This document shows positions 22,733-30,099 of a stretch of 46,096 bases of DNA, piece after piece; position 1 is the first letter of the stretch, and the number at the start of each line of letters is the position of its first letter. The position numbers and the translations under genes are program-made. This DNA is from a bacterium (GTDB lineage: Bacteria > Acidobacteriota > Thermoanaerobaculia > Multivoradales > J023): assembly GCA_024226315.1 (NCBI GenBank), contig JAAELT010000120.1, positions 1 through 46,096 of the forward strand, given 5' to 3'. The notes under the pieces are model-generated. The model ran no database searches, was not told the origin of the DNA, and worked only from the letters and a program-made list of their open reading frames with translations.

Positions 22733-25098
22733 CGACCGCCTTCGGGGCGGCCCGACAACCGGCCGACGAACCGGCGCCGGGCGCTGCCGCGCGGCAGCAG
22801 TCTCTCGGCCACCCTGCCGAGGAAGCTCGCCAACCGCCAGCCACGGCTGGCGTGGATGCGGTCCAGCAGGTCCTGCTGCTCGTCGCCTCGGCGCTCGAGC
22901 TCCGCGCGGTCGGCCTCGGCCGCCGCCAGCGAGCGCCGGCTGCCTTCGAGCTCGTCGGCCAACGCGGCGGTTTCGCGCTTCGATGTCTCCAGAGACTCGC
23001 GCGCCGCGTCGATCTCGGCGTCGCGCTCGGCGAGCTTGCCCTCGAGCCACTTCTGGCCACGCCGTGCCTCCGCCATCGCGGTCTCCTGCTCGGCCAACTT
23101 CTCTTCGAGCCACGCATGGTCGTCTTCCCGCGCCCCGGCCGCCTCTTCCAGCTCCACGATCTTGTGATCGCGGCGGGTGATCTCGGCATCACGTTTCCGG
23201 ATCTGCTCGCAGCGTCGAACGTTTTCGGTGTCGCGTTTCCGGACCTCCTCGTAGGCGTTGACGAGGTCGGTGTCGCGTTTCCGGATCTCTTCGTAAGCGC
23301 TGGCGAGCTCGGCATCGCGGTGCCGGGTGTTTTCGTAAGCGCTGGCGAGCTCGTTGTCGCGGCGCCGGATCTCTTCGTAGGCGCTGGTGAGCTCGTTGTC
23401 GCGGCGCCGGATCTCTTGGTCTCGCCGGGCGAGCTCGGCGTCGCGGGACATGACCTGGGCGCCGCGCTTCCGATCCAGCTCGATGAGACCCTGCGCCAGC
23501 TCTCCGGCGATGGTCGCGAGGTTGGTGAGACGCCGCCGATAGATCTCCTCGTGGCGGGCGACTACGCGGGCCACGAGCCGCCGGCGAATCTCGGGATCGT
23601 TGGCGTCGTGAGCCAGTGAGCCGGGGCGAACCCGATAGTCGAACCCGGTCTCGGCGAGGTGGTGGAATCGCCATCCCCGCTCACAGCCGGCGACCCACAG
23701 CTCCCAGTCCTCCCACGGGGTCATCCCCGGATCGTAGCCACCGGCCGTGGCCCACAGGTCCTTGCGGAAGACCGCACAGGCGTCGATGTAGTTCATCACC
23801 AGGAGACGGTCAGGATCGAAGTCCCCCAGCTCCACCACACCGGAACGGGCCCCGAAATCCCGGCGGTCGCTGTAGACCACCCCGACCTCGGGCCGGGCGT
23901 CGAGGATTCCGGCCGCGGCCGAGACGAAGCCCGCACGCAGGCGGTTGTCGGCGTCGAGGGGCAGCACGTAGGCTCCCCGCGCCAGCTCGATGCCGGTGTT
24001 GCGCGCCGCCGCCAGGCCCTGGTTCTCCTGGGTGACGACGTTGTAGCCGGCGCCGCGCAACACCTCCAGGATCTCGAGCGTCGCGGGCTGGCTGGAACCG
24101 TCGTCGACAATGATCATCTCACTGCCGGGAGCACAGCGCTCGACGCTCGCCACCGCCTCGACCAGGAAATGGCCGTGATCGAAGCACGGCAGGACGACCG
24201 ACACGGTGGGCGGATCGTCGGGCACGCCGGCCAGGCAGCCGGGATCGCGCCATCTGCCGGCGCTCGACAGGTCGGCCTCGTCGTCGAGCTCCGCGAGCAG
24301 CTCGACGCACTCCGGTGAGGTCGCCGCCACCAGGCCGATCAGCGGGTCCGTGCCTTCGAGCGTGGCGAACATCCCTTCGTCGTCGAAGACGTCCTCCAGA
24401 GCCGCGGGATCGAGCCCCAGGCCCAGCTTGTCGCGCAAGAGGTCGGCGAAGGTGCCGGGGTCGTGCACCAACGCGTTGGTGCTGACGAGCGCGGCCCGGT
24501 CCCGGTGCCGGCGGTGGAAGTCCAGCAGGCGTCGGTTGTAGGTGCGCCAGATGGAGTAGGCGTACTCGGGGTGGCGGAGGAAGACGTCGGCGCCCAGGCG
24601 CTGCATCGAGTCGGCGACGTCCCAGGGATAGCGGTAGAGCAAGACGTAGCGCGCTTCGCCGCCGGAGGCGCGATCCCAGAAATCCAGCAACAGGGTGGTT
24701 CTGGGATCTTTCCACCCCCAGTATCGATCGCCCGTGGCGGATGCCGCGATCAGCTCGCGAGCGTCGTCGAGACGTTCGTCGAGGCTTCCGAGGTCCAGCT
24801 GTTCGGATTCCGTCCATCCCCAATCGGGGTGGCCGCCGTCATCGCCCGGCGTGGCGCCCTCGAGCAGGCGGCGATTGAGCTCGAGGAAGCCGGTATCCTC
24901 GAAATAGCCGTGGCGATTGTTGGCGTCCGGCGGCACCATCTCGGCGCCCATCTCGACGCCCATCTCGCGCAACCACGAGGCCACCAGCGAGGTGCCGGAA
25001 CGGTGCATGCCGGCGACGATGACCGGTGCCCGGGTATCGCTGACTGGAATGGAGGGCGACACCCTCCCTGGCTCCGCGATCGGCCGACTAGAGGCCAT
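22729..25098 (-). CDS. sulfotransferase - GT2 glycosyltransferase - coiled-coil fusion
   Basis: This 789-aa protein starts at the ATG at 25098, whose context overlaps the upstream stop (ATGGCCTCTAG). Residues about 25-260 form a sulfotransferase domain: VIVAGMHRSGTSLVASWL is the PAPS phosphate loop, with YWGWKDPRTTLLLDFW after it. Residues about 275-510 are a family-2 glycosyltransferase with VSVVLPCFDHGHFLVEAV, EMIIVDDGSS and the DAD-type metal motif YVLPLDADNRL. The rest is a coiled coil built of 14-residue units (RRRDNELTSAYEEI, RRRDNELASAYENT, KRDTDLVNAYEEV). There is no membrane span. It probably makes a sulfated glycan or organises glycan enzymes at the membrane. Confidence 0.82.
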   Translation of the reverse strand: MASSRPIAEPGRVSPSIPVSDTRAPVIVAGMHRSGTSLVASWLREMGVEMGAEMVPPDANNRHGYFEDTGFLELNRRLLEGATPGDDGGHPDWGWTESEQLDLGSLDERLDDARELIAASATGDRYWGWKDPRTTLLLDFWDRASGGEARYVLLYRYPWDVADSMQRLGADVFLRHPEYAYSIWRTYNRRLLDFHRRHRDRAALVSTNALVHDPGTFADLLRDKLGLGLDPAALEDVFDDEGMFATLEGTDPLIGLVAATSPECVELLAELDDEADLSSAGRWRDPGCLAGVPDDPPTVSVVLPCFDHGHFLVEAVASVERCAPGSEMIIVDDGSSQPATLEILEVLRGAGYNVVTQENQGLAAARNTGIELARGAYVLPLDADNRLRAGFVSAAAGILDARPEVGVVYSDRRDFGARSGVVELGDFDPDRLLVMNYIDACAVFRKDLWATAGGYDPGMTPWEDWELWVAGCERGWRFHHLAETGFDYRVRPGSLAHDANDPEIRRRLVARVVARHEEIYRRRLTNLATIAGELAQGLIELDRKRGAQVMSRDAELARRDQEIRRRDNELTSAYEEIRRRDNELASAYENTRHRDAELASAYEEIRKRDTDLVNAYEEVRKRDTENVRRCEQIRKRDAEITRRDHKIVELEEAAGAREDDHAWLEEKLAEQETAMAEARRGQKWLEGKLAERDAEIDAARESLETSKRETAALADELEGSRRSLAAAEADRAELERRGDEQQDLLDRIHASRGWRLASFLGRVAERLLPRGSARRRFVGRLSGRPEGGR

Positions 25099-25570
25099 CG
25101 GGATTGCCCGTCTCCGCCGCGGGGCTCTCCGGCTCGCTCGGGTCGCGCTGCAGTTTCGGCTTCGATGGAAAGACCGGGGTGAAGCGCTCCCGCACGCTCG
25201 CCATCGAGATGCTCTCGACGTAATACCAGTAGGTCTCGTAGGGATCGATGGTGTCGTCCACGAACCGGTAGTCGGTCGGCTCGTCGGTGGTGCCGGCGCC
25301 CGGGATGGGCTCCTCGGTGATGCGTTCGAACGGCCCTTCCTCGCTCGGGCCGCGGTAGACGTCATAGCCGAAATTGTCCAGCTCGCTGGCGGTGGTCCAC
25401 TTGATCGTGTTCCTGTAGGCCTCGTTGTTTTCCGCCGGCGCATCCTGTCCGGATTCGGCTTCACCACCGACCGGCTCAGGTGCCGGCTCCGGCCGCGACT
25501 CGATAGCAGTTCCGCTGCAAGCGAGCGTGATGACTGCGATCAGGGCGATAGGAAGAGAGCGTTTCGACAT
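25088..25570 (-). CDS. lipoprotein with FN3-like domain (160 aa)
   Basis: The signal peptide ends in a lipobox-like TLAC (about residue 18). A Pro/Glu-rich linker leads to one fibronectin-type-III-like domain: IKWTTASELDNFGYDVYRG, then ETYWYYVESISM with the family's Tyr pattern. The C-terminal tail is Pro/Glu-rich. The fold suggests binding of a protein or glycan at the cell surface. It overlaps the following fusion gene by 11 bp and starts 19 bp after the sulfatase-like gene, in the middle of the operon. Confidence 0.72.
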   Translation of the reverse strand: MSKRSLPIALIAVITLACSGTAIESRPEPAPEPVGGEAESGQDAPAENNEAYRNTIKWTTASELDNFGYDVYRGPSEEGPFERITEEPIPGAGTTDEPTDYRFVDDTIDPYETYWYYVESISMASVRERFTPVFPSKPKLQRDPSEPESPAAETGNPDGL

Positions 25571-25589
25571 CTGGCATGAGCTCCGGGAA

Positions 25590-26942
25590 TCAAGGCAGGT
25601 AACCCAGTGAACGGAGCATATCGCGGGTTTCGGTCGAGAGGTCGCCGGGCAGGGCCGAAATGTCGTCCAGGGACCGGACCAGCTCGCTGAACCGGGCCGC
25701 GGCCTCGGAGTCCGCGGAAAAGGTACTCTCGCCGTCGAGGCCGCCGGCTCCCGCTCGCCGGCCGAGATGGAAGCTCTCGCCCGCGCCGTCGCGATAGTAG
25801 ACCCACTTCTCGCCGCCCCTCAAGAAAGCCACTCCACGTCTCTCGGGCGCGTCTTGGTAGCGGCGGCGCACGACGATGCGGCCACCGCTCGGCTCCAGCG
25901 AAGCGCCAGAGAGCGCCGGGGCCAGGGAGCGTCCTCGCGAGCCGGCAGGTGAGCTCAGCCCGAAGAACTCGGCGACGGTCGGAGCGACGTCCAGGGTCTC
26001 GGCCGGGGATTCGACCTGCCGGCCCTGCCGCTGGCCCGGCAGGCGGAGGATCAGCGGCACCTTGATGATCGGCTCCAGCAACCACTCGCCGTGCCCCCAG
26101 TGATTCAGCTCCCCGAGGGCCTGGCCGTGGTCGCCCACGATCACGACCAGCGTGGATTGCGTCAGTCCGGATTCCTCGAGATAGGCGAACAACCGGCCGA
26201 GCTCGGAGTCGAGGTAGGCCACCTCGGCGTCGTAGAGGTTCGAAACGTGCTCGCGATCCGCGGGAGACAGCTCGAGCTCCGGGTCGTTGAGGGACGCGAC
26301 CAGGCGGCCGTCGATGCTCTCGGGGAACGGACCGTCGTAGTCGCCGGCGAAGGCTTCCGCCAGGTTCGCCGGTGGGGTATAGGGCTCGTGGGTGTCGAAG
26401 TAGTGCAGCCAGAGGGCGAAGGGCCGGCTACCACGGGCGGCGAGCAACTCGAGCGCCCGATCCGTGACGGTGCTCGCCGGCAGTTGATGGAAGTTCTTTT
26501 CCAGGTCGTCATCCAGAACCCGGGCGAATCCCAGGCCCTGGAGGAAGCGCTCTTCCAGCACGCCCGAGGAAACCACCGCCGCCGTTTCAAGCCCCACCTC
26601 CCGTAGCAGGTCGAACGTAGAGACCAGGTCCGAGGCCGGCAGGACCCCGTTCTGCATCACCCCGTGCTGATCCGGAGCCAGGCCGGTGAGAATCGTCAGG
26701 TGCGAGGGCAGGGTGGTCGGCATCGAGCAGGTGACATCGCGGAATACAGTCGATCGAGCGGCGAAGGCGTCGAGGTGTGGAGACGTCGGCCGCGGGTAAC
26801 CGTAGGCGCCGAGCCGGTCGGCGCGCAGAGTATCGAGAGTGATGAGCAGGAAGTTGCTCGGTGTCGTGGTGGTGGGGCCGCAGCTGAGAGCCGCGCCGGC
26901 GAGAGCGGTGAGGAGAAGCAGCCGAGCGTCGTGGAGCTTCAT
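25590..26942 (-). CDS. sulfatase-superfamily hydrolase, lipoprotein, Thr in place of FGly Cys
   Basis: This 450-aa protein starts with a signal peptide and lipobox ALSC (about residue 21). The sulfatase/alkaline-phosphatase fold is shown by LLITLDTLRADRLGAYGYPR (metal Asp pair), SMPTTLPSHLTILTG (nucleophile region) and VVIVGDHGQALGELNHWGHG (second metal site). In arylsulfatases the nucleophile motif is C/S-x-P-S/T-R; here Thr occupies that position (TLPSH), as in phosphoglycerol- or phosphoethanolamine-transferring relatives. It may act on phosphodiester- or sulfate-modified glycans. The start overlaps the upstream stop (ATGA). Confidence 0.85.
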   Translation of the reverse strand: MKLHDARLLLLTALAGAALSCGPTTTTPSNFLLITLDTLRADRLGAYGYPRPTSPHLDAFAARSTVFRDVTCSMPTTLPSHLTILTGLAPDQHGVMQNGVLPASDLVSTFDLLREVGLETAAVVSSGVLEERFLQGLGFARVLDDDLEKNFHQLPASTVTDRALELLAARGSRPFALWLHYFDTHEPYTPPANLAEAFAGDYDGPFPESIDGRLVASLNDPELELSPADREHVSNLYDAEVAYLDSELGRLFAYLEESGLTQSTLVVIVGDHGQALGELNHWGHGEWLLEPIIKVPLILRLPGQRQGRQVESPAETLDVAPTVAEFFGLSSPAGSRGRSLAPALSGASLEPSGGRIVVRRRYQDAPERRGVAFLRGGEKWVYYRDGAGESFHLGRRAGAGGLDGESTFSADSEAAARFSELVRSLDDISALPGDLSTETRDMLRSLGYLP

Positions 26943-28993
26943 GTCGAGGGCCGTGGCTCGGCCGCCGGGCTCGGGCGGCTGGCCTCGACGCAGAAGTACA
27001 GCAGGACGGCGGCCACGCCGAGGCTGGCGGCGAGGTAGAAGGCCCTCCCCTCGTCTAAGACCTCGGGCAGGAAGTTGGTCAGCACCGCGAAACCGAGCAA
27101 CGCCGCGAGCCGCGCCCTTCGCAAGGCTGCGAAGGGCGTCAGCACGACCAACCAGACATAGTCGTAGCTCGACAGCGGCAGGCCAGCGAACAGCAGGGGC
27201 GCCGTCATGGCCAGGGTCTCCCAGGCCTCACGCTGCTGCTGCAGCGCCCAGATCAGCCACAGCAGCGCCACCAGGATGCCAGCCACCCATCCGAGCCGCC
27301 GCCAACCGCGGTCGGTAGCGGCGCTTTGCGCGTCCTCCTCGGCCGGAGGAGGCGCCAGGATGCTGCCGTCGAGCCCGGCCGAGGCGACCACGCCGAGCCC
27401 CATATGATTCCACGGCGGCGTCCCGGCATGGGTCCGGGTGTTGTCGAAGAAGTCGCCGTAGACCCCGGGGCCGTATGCGAGGCTCGGAAGCGCGAGCCCG
27501 ACCACCAGCGTGGCGGCGAAGCCCAGCGCGATCGAGCCCGCGACCCGCCTCCTCCCGCGATGCCAGGCTGCCCAGGCCCACAGAGCCAGGCCGACGAAGA
27601 ACACAATCGGAAAGAGCCTCAGCAAGCCGCTCGCCGCCAACAGGCTCGAGCCTGCGGCGAAGCGCCGGCGCCTCAGCAGGGCCAGCCCAGCGCACAGAGC
27701 GAAGAGCCAGAAATACCTGCCCAGGCTGCCGCCGGTCCACGAGAATCCCCAGGAATCTCCGAATCCGATCAGAAGCGCAGCGGCGGCCCCCGTCACCGGG
27801 CCGAACGCGCGCCACAGGCACCAGATCGAGCCGGCGATCGCAACGACGTCGAGCAGCGAGAGCAGCAGGAGGGAGCGCGGGCCGGCCGGCAGCGGTCGCT
27901 GCAATGTCTCGAGGAGCAGCGTTTGCAGAGGAGTCGCGTTGTAGCCATGGTCGCGCAGCGCACGGTGCAGCCGACGGATCGAGAAGAGGCGGCGCACATC
28001 GTCCAGATCACTGCCGAAGGACTGCCAGCGGTCGTCGGAGAGCTCCGCCCGGCAGGTTCCGTCCGGGCCGGCCGTCCAGGTTCCCGGGTAAAGGCGATAG
28101 TCGTCGAGATCTCGCACCTTGGCACGGTCGACCAGGAAGCCGCGCCCCTGCTGCCGCTCCCAGGCGGCGGTGCAGCGGTAGAGCTCACGATATCCCAGTT
28201 CCTGGAAATACTTCGAGCCCAGCTGGTAGTGCGCCAGGTCCCAGGCGTGCAGCCAGCGGCCGTCCCCGCGCAGCGTGCCCAGGCGCAGCCAGCCCGCCAT
28301 CCCCAGGGCGACGATCGCCAGGCAGATCACCGTCCGCCGTCGGCCCGGCGCCCCATGGGCCAGGAGCAGCAGGGGGATGGCGGCCAGGCCGAGGCCCAGC
28401 ATGATCCGGCTCACCAGCCTCTCGGTCTCGATCACTGCCTGGGCGGCTTCTTTGTGCGTCGGCGGGTCCACCGGGCTCAGCACCCGCGGGAAGGGGCTCG
28501 GCGATCGCCGGAAGACCATCACCTCTCCCACGGCCCCGCGCCCGCGTCCCGGAGCGACGGAGAGCTTCACGAACCGCGCCGTCAGACCGAGCTCGGACGC
28601 GGCGTAGACTTCCATCGGCCCCGAGCTGCCGCCATGCGCCAGGTCGACGCCTCCGTAGGATTCCCCGTCGGCCGAGATCTCGACCTGGATCGAGTCCTCG
28701 GCCGCCAGGAGCTGGATCGCCTCGATCGGCGTCGGGCTTCCCAGGTCGAAGCGCAGGGAGGTGGCGGGACCGAGGAAGATGGTCGCGGCGTAGTCGTCGA
28801 TCGGCGAGTCCGGGGCCGGAGCGGCGCCGTCGACCAGGCGCTGCTCGCGTACCACGGAGTAGCCGTCGGCCATGGTGGCCAGGGTGAGCAAATTGCCCGA
28901 CGGGCCTTGCCCACAACCGGCGGCTGCCAGGCCGAGGACGAGCGCGGCGACGAGAATCGAGCGCGCTGGAGCCGCGTTCAAAGAGGAGCCCAC
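26939..28993 (-). CDS. membrane glycosyltransferase-like protein with N-terminal discoidin-like domain
   Basis: This 684-aa frame starts at a GTG at 28993; the start is not certain because no good ribosome-binding site is present and a TTG 12 bases later is possible. A lipobox-like AAGC near residue 26 precedes an F5/8-type (discoidin-like) domain (about 60-165: LRFDLGSPTPIEAIQLLAAE and ARFVKLSVAPGRGRGAVGEV). The remainder has about 10 hydrophobic segments as in GT87/DUF2029-like enzymes. It probably uses polyprenyl-linked sugar. It is the first gene of the glycan operon and overlaps the sulfatase-like gene by 4 bp. Confidence 0.7.
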   Translation of the reverse strand: MGSSLNAAPARSILVAALVLGLAAAGCGQGPSGNLLTLATMADGYSVVREQRLVDGAAPAPDSPIDDYAATIFLGPATSLRFDLGSPTPIEAIQLLAAEDSIQVEISADGESYGGVDLAHGGSSGPMEVYAASELGLTARFVKLSVAPGRGRGAVGEVMVFRRSPSPFPRVLSPVDPPTHKEAAQAVIETERLVSRIMLGLGLAAIPLLLLAHGAPGRRRTVICLAIVALGMAGWLRLGTLRGDGRWLHAWDLAHYQLGSKYFQELGYRELYRCTAAWERQQGRGFLVDRAKVRDLDDYRLYPGTWTAGPDGTCRAELSDDRWQSFGSDLDDVRRLFSIRRLHRALRDHGYNATPLQTLLLETLQRPLPAGPRSLLLLSLLDVVAIAGSIWCLWRAFGPVTGAAAALLIGFGDSWGFSWTGGSLGRYFWLFALCAGLALLRRRRFAAGSSLLAASGLLRLFPIVFFVGLALWAWAAWHRGRRRVAGSIALGFAATLVVGLALPSLAYGPGVYGDFFDNTRTHAGTPPWNHMGLGVVASAGLDGSILAPPPAEEDAQSAATDRGWRRLGWVAGILVALLWLIWALQQQREAWETLAMTAPLLFAGLPLSSYDYVWLVVLTPFAALRRARLAALLGFAVLTNFLPEVLDEGRAFYLAASLGVAAVLLYFCVEASRPSPAAEPRPST

Positions 28994-29160
28994 GCGCCGT
29001 CAACGCCCGGCGGCGTTCGTCTTGGGTGCGGATCCCTGGCGGACACGAAGAACAAGTCTTCCTCGTCCGCGGCGTCGAGCGGTGCGGCCGCCAGCGGCGC
29101 GGCCGACAGAATCGCGCCCAGCAGACAGGCGTGACGGAGATCTCGGAGCGCGGGCTTCAT
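28978..29160 (-). CDS. small secreted ORF (60 aa)
   Basis: The frame begins MKPALRDLRHACLLGAILSA with a signal peptide ending in APLAAAP, then DAADEEDLFFVSARDPHP and a Pro/Arg-rich end. It overlaps the start of the glycosyltransferase gene by 16 bp. It may be a truncated secreted protein (a signal peptide joined to foreign sequence at the 17-bp repeat) or a short leader gene. No family is recognised. Confidence 0.4.
   Translation of the reverse strand: MKPALRDLRHACLLGAILSAAPLAAAPLDAADEEDLFFVSARDPHPRRTPPGVDGAWAPL
29000..29016. repeat. 17-bp direct repeat, left copy
   Basis: TCAACGCCCGGCGGCGT here is identical to 30083-30099. The two copies bracket 1.07 kb holding the small ORF, the paralogous fragment and the PemK-type pair. 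The motif is GC-rich and could match by chance. Confidence 0.6.
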
Positions 29161-29207
29161 CTCGTGCGCGATCCTATCCCAAGGCCGTTGCGGACTCGAG
29201 ACCCGTG

Positions 29208-29396
29208 CTCGAACGGGTCTCCAAGCGAGATCGGCAGCGAGCGGTCGGTGAGCTGGACGATGGGGAAGGGGAGACCGCCACCGGTGAGGCCGCCGTCGAG
29301 CTCTCACTCCGCGCCTCCCAGGCCGACCTCCACGGGGTCCGGGGAGCCGCCGTCGAGGCGGCCGAAAGCTCGTTGTGGCTGATCCGGACGATGGGC
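29208..29396 (+). pseudogene. truncated paralogue of the secreted protein at 37430
   Basis: The plus-strand frame contains ELSLRASQADLHGVRGAAVE and AESSLWLIRTMG. Against ELSLAHSQADIQGLRSVTVQ and TESSLWLTRTSG of the protein at 37430-38920 this gives 21 identities over 33 aligned residues. The signal peptide, N-terminal 150 residues and C-terminal 280 residues are missing. Homology stops just before the promoter of the toxin-antitoxin pair. It is a relic of a duplication or recombination. Confidence 0.7.
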
Positions 29397-29412
29397 AGCC
29401 GTCAAGCGAGTT

Positions 29413-29441
29413 TTGACATCGGTACCACTTGATGATACTAA
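29413..29441 (+). promoter_or_regulatory. promoter of the RHH/PemK pair
   Basis: A consensus -35 TTGACA (29413-29418) is followed, after exactly 17 bp, by TACTAA (29436-29441). CGGTACCA (29420-29427) within the spacer and the palindrome TGGTACCA (29473-29480), just inside the antitoxin gene, may be operator sites for the antitoxin. The stretch is more AT-rich than its surroundings. Confidence 0.5.
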
Positions 29442-29468
29442 AGAAAGGGACTACCTGAAGGGGTCAAT

Positions 29469-29708
29469 ATGATGGTACCACAGAAGGTCCAGCTGGCAGA
29501 GCCCGATCTCGAGTTCATCGACAGCGCCTGCAGAGTCCTGGGCTTCAAGAGCAAGAGCGAGTACATGCGCACCGCGATCCAGGAAAAAATCCTGGTCGAT
29601 AAGCGCAAGCTGCGGGAGATCCGACGCCGCCGGGCGATGGCGGCCTATGGCGACGACTTCGACGTTGCCTTCGAATCGATCGAGGCCGAGGATTTTGAAG
29701 ACCGGTGA
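29469..29708 (+). CDS. ribbon-helix-helix-type antitoxin (79 aa)
   Basis: The ATGATG start follows GAAGGGG. The protein has an N-terminal strand VPQKVQLAEPDLEFID, then helices SACRVLGFKSKSEYMRTAIQ, the RHH/CopG pattern for DNA binding as a dimer, and an acidic C-terminal tail (YGDDFDVAFESIEAEDFEDR) suited to wrapping a toxin. It overlaps the PemK toxin gene by 14 bp. It should repress the pair and neutralise the toxin. Confidence 0.8.
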   Translation: MMVPQKVQLAEPDLEFIDSACRVLGFKSKSEYMRTAIQEKILVDKRKLREIRRRRAMAAYGDDFDVAFESIEAEDFEDR

Positions 29709-30051
29709 CATCTACCTGGTGAATCTCGATCCGACGGTCGGCGACGAGAAGAGAAAGACACGGCCGGTCGTAGTGCTCAACGCGGGCGACCGCGCGAGTC
29801 TCCGTCTGGCCATCGTGGTGCCGATCACAGGTTGGCAGCGGCGCTGGGAAGAACATCCCTTTTTTCTGACCATCGCCCCCGAGCCCCGCCATGGGCTGCG
29901 CAAGAAATCAGCGGTCGACTGCTACCAGGTCCGGGCGCTGAGCCACCGGCGGTTCATCAAACGACTCGGCGCCTTGTCCGAGCAGGAAATGGGTCACATC
30001 AAGACCGCGGTCGCCCTGGTCCTCGACATCGAGCCCGTTCACTGTTCCTGA
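29695..30051 (+). CDS. PemK/MazF-family mRNA interferase toxin
   Basis: The start is taken as TTG at 29695 (LKTGDIYLVNLDPTVGDEKR), overlapping the antitoxin end; GAGG lies just upstream. The 118-aa length is normal. The first block is the MazF/PemK strand with its catalytic-region Arg in KRKTRPVVVLN, followed by LRLAIVVPITGW and KKSAVDCYQVRALSHRR. Toxins of this family cleave single-stranded mRNA at short motifs. The pair looks intact and is probably functional, unlike the ParDE remnants elsewhere. Confidence 0.85.
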   Translation: MKTGDIYLVNLDPTVGDEKRKTRPVVVLNAGDRASLRLAIVVPITGWQRRWEEHPFFLTIAPEPRHGLRKKSAVDCYQVRALSHRRFIKRLGALSEQEMGHIKTAVALVLDIEPVHCS

Positions 30052-30082
30052 CCACCGTCTCGCCCCTTCGGCGACCCGTGGT

Positions 30083-30099
30083 TCAACGCCCGGCGGCGT
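30083..30099. repeat. 17-bp direct repeat, right copy
   Basis: This copy is identical to 29000-29016 and coincides with the last codons and stop of the gingipain-family gene. Confidence 0.6.

Noticed and set aside
27326..29134. 602-codon plus-strand ORF opposite the membrane glycosyltransferase
   Set aside because: Low-complexity Arg/Gln/Pro composition and no start signal; the minus frame has regular membrane helices.
29469..30051. Insertion sequence carrying the toxin-antitoxin pair
   Set aside because: No transposase or terminal inverted repeats are visible; only the 17-bp direct repeats remain and they are not typical IS ends.
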